Shown here piece by piece: positions 31,692-42,786 of a stretch of 64,000 bases of DNA. Source of the DNA: Gracilaria gracilis (taxonomy: Eukaryota > Rhodophyta > Florideophyceae > Gracilariales > Gracilariaceae); the NCBI GenBank assembly GCA_030374805.1, contig JARGSG010000051.1, forward strand, positions 1 through 64,000. Reading direction: 5' to 3'. Below the pieces are notes generated by a model. It saw only the letters and a list, made by a program, of their open reading frames with translations. It made no database searches and was not told where the DNA came from. Both the position numbers and the translations under genes were made by a program. Every line of letters begins with the position of its first letter. Within the stretch, counting starts at the first letter, position 1.

Positions 31692-33821
31692 TGGGGAGAC
31701 TCCCGAGATTAGTTTTTCGGATTAGACACCGCCTGTTGCGGGCGATTCCCATCCTGGGCTCCATGTTGGTACCCGTTTGACGGTCGTTGCTTTCCTCTAT
31801 CTTCTGGGCTGGCATTCCCGCTACCTGACCAGAATTGGTTCCATTGTTCGCCTGGAAGGCCACTGCATACTTGGCTCCTTCGTAGGACGTTCTCGGAACT
31901 CGAGCTTGATTCTCTGGTGAGAGTGACTCGAACTGAGCGATGATCCTTAACCTGTCCCGCAGTGGGAACGTACACTGCGTTGAAATATGATTGAATTGGT
32001 AACACTCATAGCAGATGACAGGGGTCAAGCTATCGCGTGCGCGCATATCCACCCGATTATGTGGGGCAGTATCCCTCTATCCTGGGCGTTGGAACCTCAT
32101 TCCTCGACCCGAAAAGGGGATAGGTGCTGCCGGAACTCGGTTACCTTGAGCGTAAAGTGCCAGTTCACTATCCGTCGACGGCTCTGTTGTTGACGGAAGC
32201 TCAGAGGTACCTATAGATTCCAGGTTACTGCCTATCAGGTTGATATTATCGTTTCCAAGACTGGAGTCATTCCCATATAACAAGGACTGTGAAGAGTCAG
32301 ATCCCTCTGCAAAGAGTACCTTTCGTGCCTTCGGCTTCGTGGGTCGCCGAGCTCGGAGCGTGTCTCCCTCAGCAGCCTGGGCGTATTGTACGATCTCCAG
32401 ATAGGTGGCTCTTCTTTTCTCTTCTCGATAGCGGGCGACCAGTGCCCGGATTGTGGGATCCTATCCATCAACAAACAATGCACATCTCTCCTGAGAAGGG
32501 TGAACATTACCGCATCGGTGAAACGCTTTATTCAAGCGGGTTAAATAAGCCGTTTCAGTTTCCCCAGGACGTTGCCTGGTGTCCCTCAGGGCTGAAGTAG
32601 CCTGCTGTATGGCATGGCCTGTAGCGTATGACCTGAGAAGGTAATGTACCGCTTCGGGCCAGCAAGTCACACCTCCTTCCGAGGCTCTTGATGATCCGCG
32701 GACGGAGTTGAACTGATCTTCGGCCAAACCTTTGAGGTAATACGGGAGGGCAACATAAGCTTGTCCTTCGCTCATACCGAGAATATCCGCCTCCTGAACA
32801 TACCTGGCGAGGAAATCAAGTACCAGAATGGGGTCATCTCCAGCAAAATCCCTCTTGCTGAGTGTGACTCCGAGGCGTCGGATATAATCCTTGACCTTTC
32901 CAGTACCTCTTGAGGTTCGTTCAGCAGCAGTGTTCTGCAACCGATAGTAACGGTACAAAAGCAACTTCCTATACAATGGATTCGTCGGCTTCAACTCCTT
33001 TGGACCAGGATACTTATCCCCCTCTTACGGGTGCGAATTGCGCCCTGCGTGGTGAATGTACCCTTTGACCGTGACGACCGGGACTGCCTACGATGGCGAC
33101 CAGCCGATGAGTCGGAAGGAGACGATGACGTCGAACTATCCGAAATACTGTCCGAGTCGGAGCTTGATGATTCCGAATAATGGCGAGACTCCTTTATAGA
33201 CTTGCGACGGCTCCGCTTATCGGATTTATGAGCAGAACCCTCCGATTCGGACTTATTCCGCTCGGCGGCTTCCGCTTCTGTATCCATCCGAATTGTGGCT
33301 TCCAACGTGTCCAACCGGGCGTGGATACGTGTTGTGGCAACCCGTATTTCCTCCACCGTTTGTCGGTACTCGTCAACAAAAGCCCTTGGGGAACCAAAGC
33401 TCTCCATAATAGAGTTCATTTCTTGTCGCAGGAGTCTAATGTCTCCTGAAACATCCTTAACCTGGGCGGTATCCACTTTCCGCCTAAGGTTTTCAAGGCC
33501 TTTAAGGAGATCCACATGAGCCACAGCGGCTATGTTCATGCGAGACTCCAAAATGGTGTACTCAGCTGAGTCCAATTTCTCTTGAGATGCCGTCGACGGA
33601 GTCTCCACTACTGGCGGGTGTGCCGGTGCCGTCGAAGGTACAACCTCTTGAGGTTGGTGGCTAGCTGGGGGTGCATTCCGGTTGTCGGCGACTTCTCTGG
33701 TCGATCCCACCTCGGGAGCGGACACTCGTGATCGAGAGGCTGCCGAAGGAGCAGAGCCAACCGAATTAGCGGAGCGAGCCCGAGAGGGGTGAGCAGGGGG
33801 CGGCATACTGCAGATAACCAA
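31672..33821 (-). CDS. gag: gag region, unit 1 (several frames)
   Basis: In sense order it starts at an ATG at 33806 (MPPPAHPSRARS). A Ser/Pro-rich head is followed by a coiled-coil-like stretch and an Arg/Ser-rich segment resembling SR repeats. Then come a retrotransposon gag-type helical domain (within 32994-32461: KVKDYIRRLGVTLSKRDFAG and ETETAYLTRLNKAFHRCG) and a CCHC zinc knuckle CYECYQFNHISTQC (within 32052-31672). The region is spread over more than one frame. It would supply the capsid and nucleic-acid-binding parts. The same arrangement is present in all three units. Confidence 0.75.
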
Positions 33822-34000
33822 CCGATACTCGGTACAACCGTTAAAAAGCCGTTACCAACTTCCGATATGCGGATAGCAAATGGGGGAACGCCTTCAGTAC
33901 TCTTTCCGAGCGTGGAATACTAAAGACAATCTCCCGAAAAGGGGAATCCAATCTTCCAAATGTCAAACGCACAAGAGTATCCAAATGATCTCGAGCCTTT

Positions 34001-34016
34001 CTAAGTCGGGAGACCA
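34001..34016 (-). other. Primer binding site, unit 1
   Basis: Reading minus from the LTR end, a 3-nt spacer (TTT, + strand AAA at 34017-34019) is followed by TGGTCTCCCGACTTAG. The leading TGG is the complement of a tRNA CCA end. The same TGGTCTCC start and 3-nt spacer occur after the older LTR at 58151. The tRNA was not identified. Confidence 0.65.
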
Positions 34017-34019
34017 AAA

Positions 34020-34977
34020 TGTAGAGCTAAACCCAAGGAGGGGTGATGATCCACAGGATGTCCGAGTCCTGCTCCCTGTAAGGGCAGGCTCAGCGGGAGA
34101 GCCCTCTGTCCGTACTCGGAGCCGGGTGTAAGACCGGAGACGGTGACTGGATATACCTACAGAGGTGAGAACAAAGAAAGGATCAAGACCAGATATGGGA
34201 CACTTGGACAGACCAGATGATGGGGCGATCGGGGGAAAAGGGGACCGTAAAGACGGTATAGCGCTCTAGAGAGAAACAACCCAGAGCGGAGCCGAGGGTC
34301 GTGCCAACCGGCGGCGACAGACCCAAACGGCGGAGCGACACACACCACGGTGTCGTATATAACCCTATACAGGGGCGGAAGCGACGCCTGAACCAAGGAA
34401 TAATCACAGAATAACACCAACCACTGGTGCAGTACACAGAACAGAAGTACACAATAAGACACAAAAGAACCAAACAGAATTGGTAAGATATAGCTTCCTT
34501 AGTGACCCTGAGGGGTGGGAGTGCCGAAACCAAGCGTGGTTACTCTCCTAGTGGAGTGGTGAACCTACGTAGGCAGCAACTACCATAGCCCGGTCCTTGG
34601 GTGAAGGACACGACTCAGTTGAAGTTTACTTGGTGGCTCCAGGGCGAGATCACCCGAGCATATATACTATCTACAGTAGGTACCATGGTGCACACCTCTA
34701 GAGGTTCATACACGTGGCCAGCTCACTGTCAGGGTACTAGATACTAACCCCGACGGGTGTGCCACTGCCATCGCTTCACAGCGGTGCCACTTGGCAGCGT
34801 GTCTACCTACAAAAAGGTTCCTATTCGATGTCCACCTACGAAGGTACTGCCCAAAGGGCTTTCCACAGTAACCAAAAATTGGAGTGCAATTCATAAACTG
34901 CAACACGTCACCCGGCGGGGGATACACCATTTATGAATGGGATCAACCTCTCCGACACGGATGGCCATTGCTCCACA
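34020..34977 (-). repeat. LTR 2, shared by units 1 and 2
   Basis: 958 bp, 3' LTR of unit 2 and 5' LTR of unit 1 at the same time. It differs from LTR1 at about three positions and from LTR3 at about one (by-eye count). Confidence 0.95.
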
Positions 34978-34990
34978 CCTCCCCTTCCTT
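34978..34990 (-). other. Polypurine tract, unit 2
   Basis: Same 13-base purine run on the minus strand as in unit 1, flush with the LTR. Confidence 0.85.
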
Positions 34991-35060
34991 AGCCAAGGAG
35001 TCACGCCCCAAAGTTGCGGGAAGACGCCGTCGGTCGGATGATAAATATTCCCCTGCCACC

Positions 35061-36590
35061 ATGGCGATCACCGACTCTTCGGTTTCCACAGTGCAGCAAC
35101 CTTCGCCAGCTTCTGGAATCGAACAACCTTCCTCTCCGACACAGCGGCCTCAGCAATCTTCTGCAGCTTCTCCTTCTACAGGCATGAACAACCATCCTTT
35201 CCAAACGAACCCTCTTCCGGGTGGTGCTTCGACGTCGGCCGCTCCGCAAGGCGCGGCGTCCAGCAACGCCTCAGGGGACGTTCCTAACCAGGTTCAGCCG
35301 GGTCCGGCGCCAGCCGGCTACTTCGGCGGATTCCAATCGGCCCCTCTCCCTCAAGGGCATCAACCACAGTATGGCCATGGGTATGGATACAACCAGGCTG
35401 GTTATCAACCTCACCAACCTACCCCTCAAGCGGGTTACTATCAAGCGTACCCACCACAGGGGTATCCTCCGTACGCGCCTCCTCAGGCTCCAGATCTCAA
35501 CGCCGTGGCGTGGAATATGGAGCAAGCTGTACCGTTAACGGTGAACTCCAGGGGGTGGATCAGTCGCGAGTCACTGGTGACGCGAAATCCTCGGGATGCA
35601 GGTCTCGTCTATTCTCGAGCGCCATGGTTTCACCCGACTGCGGTAGCTGACGACGCTCTGATTGATTCGTATGACGTGGACGGAATGCTCCCTGGCGGGA
35701 TTCGTCGAGACGATGTTCGTTCCCGCGACTGGCGAAACCGTGTTGCGGTGTATCCTCATTTGATATACCGCAAACGCGGGGAGTCCATGGACATAGCTCG
35801 CGCGGCGATGGCTAGTCTCGTTTACGAGAGGGTTACCCGCGTGCGCGGTGAGCATCCGATTCCTCCGGCGTATGACTTTGATGTGTCGCATTACCGAACC
35901 TTCGGCGAAGTATCGTACGGCGATGCTCTGGCAGAGTTTCCGGAAGCGGAGTATCGCGGGGCTAATCCACGGTTGGATCCGAACATGCTCCTTTGGAGTC
36001 GTCCCTTGTTGCGGGCAGAGTTCCGGTTCCTTCGGCGTTCAACTTCAAACGACCTGTACGCCTTTGAACGCCGAGTTCGGTTCGAACGCAGCATGCGCTC
36101 CCGTCGGGGATATCTCGTTCCGTATCCAAACTTGGAGAGTGAGCGTTTTCGCTACGATGCGATGCCGGCTCGGTACGTCGGTCTCCCTCGTTGGTGGTCT
36201 CAGGTTGAACTACCCCGTGGGTGTTTTGCCGAGCTTCCTCCGGTGGTGTACTACCTCGGATTCCGATTGATTGACGATCCCCATTCTGGGTACTGGTCCC
36301 TCGCATTGGCGGAATGGGCTGCTCGCGTAGCGGTGCATATCCTTTGGGATGTCTACGACCACTATCGCTTGTGGTACTTGCCCCCGTTCTTGCGGTTTAT
36401 CATCCGAAACATGGATTTGACTATACCCTTGGGGTCACAAGCCAACCAGAACGAGCTTCATACTCTCCTTAACGCGATGGAGCGTGTCAATTGGGACCGG
36501 GTTCCGGTGAGCTTCCAACCAGATGGTTCTCCTCGTGTCAACGACCGATCTCCGGGAAGAATTTCTACCCATTCTGGGGTTTGGGTGTAA
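35061..36590 (+). CDS. Antisense ORF 1, unit 2
   Basis: Same 509-residue frame and Kozak ATG as in unit 1, with about two amino-acid differences (one His/Tyr, one Asp/Asn). The frame is fully conserved in length. Confidence 0.6.
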   Translation: MAITDSSVSTVQQPSPASGIEQPSSPTQRPQQSSAASPSTGMNNHPFQTNPLPGGASTSAAPQGAASSNASGDVPNQVQPGPAPAGYFGGFQSAPLPQGHQPQYGHGYGYNQAGYQPHQPTPQAGYYQAYPPQGYPPYAPPQAPDLNAVAWNMEQAVPLTVNSRGWISRESLVTRNPRDAGLVYSRAPWFHPTAVADDALIDSYDVDGMLPGGIRRDDVRSRDWRNRVAVYPHLIYRKRGESMDIARAAMASLVYERVTRVRGEHPIPPAYDFDVSHYRTFGEVSYGDALAEFPEAEYRGANPRLDPNMLLWSRPLLRAEFRFLRRSTSNDLYAFERRVRFERSMRSRRGYLVPYPNLESERFRYDAMPARYVGLPRWWSQVELPRGCFAELPPVVYYLGFRLIDDPHSGYWSLALAEWAARVAVHILWDVYDHYRLWYLPPFLRFIIRNMDLTIPLGSQANQNELHTLLNAMERVNWDRVPVSFQPDGSPRVNDRSPGRISTHSGVWV

Positions 36591-36638
36591 TATGATCCGT
36601 GGGAACGGCAACCCATCTCGGAATACCAAGCTGGTGTC

Positions 36639-37019
36639 ATGGCTAGCAACCCGCGGGCCATGCCGGTGGGTCACCCTACAGGGTTTGTATTCCCTGAGGA
36701 TTATGCGCCTGCCATTAGCTGGAGCGATCCAACCTTGGATCACGGTAGTGGAACCGGTGACGGTGATCATGCTCCCCTTGTGGGCGTTCCGAGTACGGAT
36801 GCAAGCGCCACTCCCGTACCAGCGGAAGGCGAACAGGCTCCCGTAGGATGGAACTTGGGCGCACCGGGCACCGGGAACATGGTGGGCAGCGCGGCTGCAC
36901 TGCGCGCAAACCTCGAATCCCTTGGGGTGCAGATCCCTCCGGGCGTCACGAGTGCGGCCGAGCTCTCGGCGTTGGCTAATCAGCATTTCAACGCGAACCC
37001 AAATGCGGGTGGTGGTTGA
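36639..37019 (+). CDS. Antisense ORF 2, unit 2
   Basis: 126 residues, identical to the unit 1 copy by reading. AATAAA follows at 37080-37085. Confidence 0.4.
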   Translation: MASNPRAMPVGHPTGFVFPEDYAPAISWSDPTLDHGSGTGDGDHAPLVGVPSTDASATPVPAEGEQAPVGWNLGAPGTGNMVGSAAALRANLESLGVQIPPGVTSAAELSALANQHFNANPNAGGG

Positions 37020-37387
37020 GATTAGCTTCAGGCGAGTGCGCACCGGGCTCCGGGTCCATCATAGCTTCGGATAGAACACAATAAAACCCATCTAGTGGTA
37101 TCTTCTCTTCTTAATCCTTCCCTAGGATTCTTCTCGACTTCGAGCTTCTTCTTCGTTCTTCTCTTTCCCCTTCCTACTGTAGGCTATACTCTTCCTTCCA
37201 TCCATGGATCGTTTCCAGGGGTGGCTTCCGTAGTACCTTCTTCAAAGCGTCATACGGTGATAAACCGACAGTTCGGTGTGTCTACTTCTCTTCCTATATA
37301 CATAAGGCTTCACTTCCTTCACTCTTCGGAGGTCTACTTCTCCTATCCGCTCGGCGGCGCAATTGTCGAAACGTCGCCGTCAACGGA

Positions 37388-37663
37388 TTATCCCACCTGG
37401 GCCTTGTCCAGGGTTGGAGGGAGATCTGTCCGGGTACGGCGGTGGTATGAGATAACATTTGACCTCGGAAGGTGTTCAATGGGTTCCCATGTATCCTCTT
37501 CGGGCGGATAGCCATACCATCGTACTCGATACAGTAGCTTCCCACTCTGGGATATATCGTGTCTCACGATGCGATCAACCACAAACTCCTGTGGGTAAAC
37601 ACCGGTTTCTTCGGGTTCCTCAATCTTTCCCGACATAGGGCAACCCTCACAAGTAGCACCCAC
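37388..37663 (-). CDS. Stand-alone chromodomain ORF, unit 2
   Basis: 91 codons, identical to the unit 1 copy. The chromodomain core RWYGYPPEEDTWEP is retained. Confidence 0.75.
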   Translation of the reverse strand: MGATCEGCPMSGKIEEPEETGVYPQEFVVDRIVRHDISQSGKLLYRVRWYGYPPEEDTWEPIEHLPRSNVISYHRRTRTDLPPTLDKAQVG

Positions 37664-38289
37664 GAGGGTTTAGCTCACAATTGTAGTTACCTTCCGCTTC
37701 GACGGCTTCCCTGAAATGGCTGAGGCGGATATAACCTAACTTCCGTTTTCAGCTTTCAAACTCCACAAGAGTGGTCTCAACGGAAAGCTTTCCCCTTCCG
37801 TCGTTCGGAGAGTCACTTCCTATCCCATACGGGCGCTAAACCAAAGAACGGTGACACCAGACGTTCTGGCTAACTTGCTTCTTCTCTGCACAAGAGCCGT
37901 TGCGACGGAGATGTGGGTTCAACACTCCCTGTGCAGGGCGGCGGTTCCGTTGGGCCACGGAGCAGCATACACCAGGTCATTGGTTGAGCGAACTCCGGCG
38001 GCGGCCACACAATCAGTGCGCGGCATGGCACGGTGCACAGTACCGTTGAACGGTCGAGAATGGCGCGCATGCTGCCATCCAGCAATGGCGCACGATTACA
38101 GTGCGTAATTTCAAATCTCCCGCCGTGGGGCGACGCTCGCAAAGCACTTGCAGCAATCTTTACCGCAATTTCAGAGTCGGTGCTTTCCGGTGTACACGGC
38201 GTACCAATCCAGCCCACGGGGCTTGTTTCTCCACTTCCTGACTCAGGCTTTCCAGTTCTTTACCAGCGTTCCTGGGTCTTTCCATATCC

Positions 38290-41200
38290 CTATTGATGGG
38301 AGCTCCCAACGGGATCCTCATTATCGCTTTCCGCGAACGGATCAGCAGACATCGTCTTCTCGGGTACTCGAGAGGTCTTCGAGCTAATCGAATGAGACTC
38401 CGAGCGTGCCCGTGACGGGGATTGCCTCCCGAGAGGGCACTTAACGTCTTTTCCAGCGGATTTCCCTTCAGGGGTCTCTTCTTCATTACTGACGTCCATC
38501 CTCGTTGAGACTGCCACTCGCGCACGCTTTGTAGCGTTGACAGTAACATTCCCAATTTGGGCTTCCATCTCACTATGAGATTCGCCACTTCGGCTAGGTC
38601 CAGCGGGTGCCGGAGCTACCGGAGGGCGGTTCCCACGATTTCCATTCTCCTCCCCCTCCTTAGGGTGCGGCACGGCATCCGAAAGTACCGTTGGCGGGGG
38701 GTTAATTCGTTCCGATTGCGGCGGTAGTACTCGAGAGAGTGTCGAGGTGTCCTTAAGTGACTCGGATACCTCAGGGAGATCAGACAAACCACGTTCTGGG
38801 TGCGGTAGAACCGAGGGGCGGGGTGGTCCAGATTCCGTTACTTCGGTTTCTTCCCGTGATGTGGGCTCATTGTTTCCGGGAACCGGCACTGATACCACTT
38901 CCTGTAAAGGGCTTGGAGCCTGATAAACGCGATCGCGTGATATCCGCTCGTGCTGATTATTGATATCCAGCACGACGGTATCCTTATTAACGGCGACTAC
39001 CCGATAGGGTCCATCTGCGATCGGAGAAAGTTTATGCCGACGTTCCTTCTCAGGATTGTAGTACTCCTTTCGTAGGAACACATAGTCTCCAACCCGAATG
39101 GTGGGTAGCGGTCGGCGAAGTCGGCTATCGAAATTGCGCTTATACATAAGCTGGGCCCTCTCCATTGAGTTACGAGCAACAGGAACCAGTTTGGTGAGCC
39201 ATTTTTTCCACGCATCGCGGTATAAACCCGGAGATGGGTACGTATCCAGAGTTGGCTGCGCCTCGATTGCGAGAGGGGGCGGCCTCCTCGACAAAACCAA
39301 TTCAAATGGTGAAAGGGACGTAACCCGATGGACCTGGGTGTTATACGCGTATGTTATTGCGTCTGTGTACAGATCCCAAGTCTTGGGGTGATCCGCCACG
39401 TAGGATCTCAATGCCCCGAGTATTGTTCGGTTAAACCTTTCCACTTGACCATTAGTTTGGGGATGATACGTTGTCGTAAACAAGTTCCTAATATCCAGGA
39501 TTCGGCACACATCTTGAAAGAACTTCGAGGTGAACTGTGATCCGTTATCGGAGAGTAACTGCACCGGTGGGCCATAGACAAACACCCAGTGGGTCACCAA
39601 TGCTTGTGCCACGGCTGCAGCGGTAATCCGTTTAAGCGGCACCGTCCGTACCAATTTGGAGAACCTATCGGTGATAACCAATAAATACTGATTGCCTCGT
39701 GAGGTTCTAATGAGTTCTTCCAATAGGTCGATGGCGACGAATTCCAGAGGCGCCCTCGCAGGGAACAACGTTAACTCTTTCAAGTGCTTCCTTAGCCTGA
39801 TATCATTCTTAGCACAATCCTTACAGGAGCGACGATCTGCGTAGCAGTCAAACGCCATAGCGGGCCAGTAAAAGTCCCTTCGCAAGGTGAGATACAGTTT
39901 CCTTCCTCCCGGGTGGGCTCCTAACTTCACATAGTGTGACAAATGAAGTACGCGACTCTGTAACGAGTGAGGCACCACCATTTGTGGGTTAGATTCCACC
40001 ATTCTGACTAGATATCCTTGGTCATTCACCTCGAAAGGTATCCTGTAACCACCGTTCAGACGGGCTCTAACCTGCGTACAGAAGGGGTCCGTCTGCTGTT
40101 CTCGAATCATCTCCTCCGGAGTTATAGGTATAAATGACCCGGTGGTCGGTTCCACCACTTGCGTGGCAAGTATGTCGTCACACACATCATCCGAGAGGAT
40201 TTCCTTTCTTCCCTCGAGGGTTCCCACCATGAAGCATGGAATTTCAGTGTCCCCAGTAGGCTCCGCTTCAGCCAACGTGCCCAGACGGGATAAGGCATCC
40301 GCCTGTAGGTTGAGAGAGCCTTTCTTATACACTACTTCAAAGTCGAATTCCGAGAGTCGGAGTCTCCGTCGCATCAGGCGTCCCGACGGCTCGGTGATCT
40401 CCATGAGCCACCTCAGGCACGAGTGGTCTGTATGCACCCTAAAGTGGGTTCCCATCAGATATGGTCTGAGGGTCGACAGCGCCCATACCACAGCAAGACA
40501 CTCTTTCTCGGAAACCGAGTAATTCCGTTCGTGCACGTTCAGTGATCTCGACCAGTACCCAATAGGGTGTCGTTCCCCGGTCTCATCGGTCTGAAACAGC
40601 GCACAGCCTACCTGATTCGCACTAGCATCAGTGTCGACCTCGTAAGGTAAACCAGGTTTGGGCAAAGCCAAAATTGGCGGGGTTGTCACGGCGTCAACCA
40701 ATGCCGCGAAGGCGGATGCTTCCGCATCGCCAAATTGTTCCAGTTCAACTGGCTTTCCTTTCGTCAGGAGCTTATTCAGAGGTGAAGCGATATCCGCAAA
40801 GTTCGGCACAAAGCGGAGATACACGTTACACAATCCTAGAAAGGAGCGGAGCTCTGTCTGAGTTCTTGGGTGTTTAGCCTCTTTCAAGGACTTGACCCTG
40901 ACTTCATCGATTGACAACCTTCCTGGTCGGATTATGTGCCCTAGGTATTTAACCGATTCGGTGAAGCACTCGCACTTCTTGAGCTTCAGAGTGATCCCTG
41001 CATCCCGCAGTACCTGCATTACTTCCCGTACATGGGTGAGATGATCATCCAGATTGTTGGAGAACACGACGATGTCGTCTAAGTACACCAGACATGTGGT
41101 CCACTTGAACCTGGCTAGGAGGATATCGACCGCTCGTTGGAAGGTTGCGGGGGCGTTAGTCAACCCAAAGGGCATTCGCCGGAAGCGGTATAAGCCCTGG

Positions 41201-42786
41201 TGGCACACAAACGCCGTCTTGTCCTTATCTTCTTCCCTGATGGGCACTTGCCAATATCCCCAATTAGCATCTAGGGTGGTGAACACATTTGCGCTCCCTA
41301 GAGAATCGATATACTCATCCATCCGTGGTATCGGATATACATCTTTCACTGTAACCGCATTCAACTTTCGGTAATCGATACAAAATCTCCAAGATCCATC
41401 CGGTTTCGGAACTAATACCACTGGCGAAGCCCAGGAGGACTGAGCTGCCTCAATGACGCCAGCGCGTAACATTTTCTCCACTTGAGATCGTTCTTCTTCC
41501 CGAGCTTTCGGTCCTGCCCTGTAAGGGTGTTGGGCAATGGGCCGAGTATTCGGAAGCAAATCAATACAGTGTTCAGTGACTCCAATTGTTCCAAGAGTTC
41601 CATCCCACATGGGAGTAAATTCTCGCAACATCTCTCGTAACCTCTCCCGATGGGATTCTGGTACGTGCTCCAGATTGAGCTTCATTAACTCCTCGACAGG
41701 ATCCGTCTTATCACTGCCAGGGGGCACGGGCTTGTTCTCCGAAGATGTCGGATTGTCTGAACCCGATTCCCTTAGGGCGTCTTCCGTAACGGGCTTATGA
41801 TGCGATTCAACGTGCTCCTCCCCCTCCTTAGGGTCAGACAATCCAAGAACCTTGGCGATAGGTATCTTAGTTGGAACCACTGCGGTGGGATGCGGTAGGA
41901 CCGACCCCACTATTTGGTTCTTCACTAGCCACTGTTTGGTTTTGCCAAAGTTGGCGATCATTACCTTAAAGGGTTCGTTTGGTTGAATCATAACCACTCC
42001 ATTCGCAAGAGCGATCTGGCGTTGTTCATATAATGCCGGTAACGGTTGGACAGTGTGGAGACCATACTGTTTGGTGGCGACATCGACCCATACCTGGGAT
42101 TCAGGCGGGAGCTGTACAGATTTAGCTATGTGCAGCTTCGTAGATTCCATGTCGTTGTTGGATGCTTGCTGAGAGACCGGTAACGGCACGTGCTTCCGCG
42201 TGGCGGCTCGTAGAGGCTTCCGGACTATCGGAATTGTGGATCCATCTTCCATTTCCACTTCTCGTTTCCGAGGACGGATTGCTTCCACGAAACGGTCGCA
42301 GAAGTCACAACCGAGAATGATCGGGGCAGCAAGTGAATTGCATAATACAAAATCCAAACGCACCAAGCAGGTTCCAAATCTCACAAGGAGAGAAATATAA
42401 CCAGCCGTCTTAATCGGATTATTATTCGCATCCGCAATATCCAAAGCTGGACCAAAACGAATACTTTCCCGAAGAGCGGGCGGAATTAGCTTCTTGTGGA
42501 TTAAGTTGGGAGCTGCTCCTGTGTCCAAGACAGATAATTGTCGGACCATGAACTGGGTGGACAGGCCGAGGTCGGCGTAAACCTTGTAATTTCTCTTGGC
42601 CATTACCAGGATTCTATCCGGAATACGGAGATTGCGGGACCGTACCCACGGACGACGTAGAACACTGCAGTGTTCCGAATCCACCTCTGTGGCACCCACT
42701 TTCCTTGAAAGGATTCTAATAGCTGGGGAGCGAAGCGGAGGCGCCTCGGACGTCTTCGGCTTCGGCTCAGAAGACGCCTCTCCCAC
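38290..42786 (-). CDS. pol: Retrotransposon pol polyprotein, unit 2
   Basis: 1498 codons, same domain order and length as in unit 1, nearly identical at protein level. Confidence 0.95.
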   Translation of the reverse strand: MGEASSEPKPKTSEAPPLRSPAIRILSRKVGATEVDSEHCSVLRRPWVRSRNLRIPDRILVMAKRNYKVYADLGLSTQFMVRQLSVLDTGAAPNLIHKKLIPPALRESIRFGPALDIADANNNPIKTAGYISLLVRFGTCLVRLDFVLCNSLAAPIILGCDFCDRFVEAIRPRKREVEMEDGSTIPIVRKPLRAATRKHVPLPVSQQASNNDMESTKLHIAKSVQLPPESQVWVDVATKQYGLHTVQPLPALYEQRQIALANGVVMIQPNEPFKVMIANFGKTKQWLVKNQIVGSVLPHPTAVVPTKIPIAKVLGLSDPKEGEEHVESHHKPVTEDALRESGSDNPTSSENKPVPPGSDKTDPVEELMKLNLEHVPESHRERLREMLREFTPMWDGTLGTIGVTEHCIDLLPNTRPIAQHPYRAGPKAREEERSQVEKMLRAGVIEAAQSSWASPVVLVPKPDGSWRFCIDYRKLNAVTVKDVYPIPRMDEYIDSLGSANVFTTLDANWGYWQVPIREEDKDKTAFVCHQGLYRFRRMPFGLTNAPATFQRAVDILLARFKWTTCLVYLDDIVVFSNNLDDHLTHVREVMQVLRDAGITLKLKKCECFTESVKYLGHIIRPGRLSIDEVRVKSLKEAKHPRTQTELRSFLGLCNVYLRFVPNFADIASPLNKLLTKGKPVELEQFGDAEASAFAALVDAVTTPPILALPKPGLPYEVDTDASANQVGCALFQTDETGERHPIGYWSRSLNVHERNYSVSEKECLAVVWALSTLRPYLMGTHFRVHTDHSCLRWLMEITEPSGRLMRRRLRLSEFDFEVVYKKGSLNLQADALSRLGTLAEAEPTGDTEIPCFMVGTLEGRKEILSDDVCDDILATQVVEPTTGSFIPITPEEMIREQQTDPFCTQVRARLNGGYRIPFEVNDQGYLVRMVESNPQMVVPHSLQSRVLHLSHYVKLGAHPGGRKLYLTLRRDFYWPAMAFDCYADRRSCKDCAKNDIRLRKHLKELTLFPARAPLEFVAIDLLEELIRTSRGNQYLLVITDRFSKLVRTVPLKRITAAAVAQALVTHWVFVYGPPVQLLSDNGSQFTSKFFQDVCRILDIRNLFTTTYHPQTNGQVERFNRTILGALRSYVADHPKTWDLYTDAITYAYNTQVHRVTSLSPFELVLSRRPPPLAIEAQPTLDTYPSPGLYRDAWKKWLTKLVPVARNSMERAQLMYKRNFDSRLRRPLPTIRVGDYVFLRKEYYNPEKERRHKLSPIADGPYRVVAVNKDTVVLDINNQHERISRDRVYQAPSPLQEVVSVPVPGNNEPTSREETEVTESGPPRPSVLPHPERGLSDLPEVSESLKDTSTLSRVLPPQSERINPPPTVLSDAVPHPKEGEENGNRGNRPPVAPAPAGPSRSGESHSEMEAQIGNVTVNATKRARVAVSTRMDVSNEEETPEGKSAGKDVKCPLGRQSPSRARSESHSISSKTSRVPEKTMSADPFAESDNEDPVGSSHQ

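Noticed and set aside
29047-31725. Multiple + strand frames of 66-126 codons opposite pol
   Set aside because: Reverse-strand shadows of a conserved polyprotein, repeated identically in all units.
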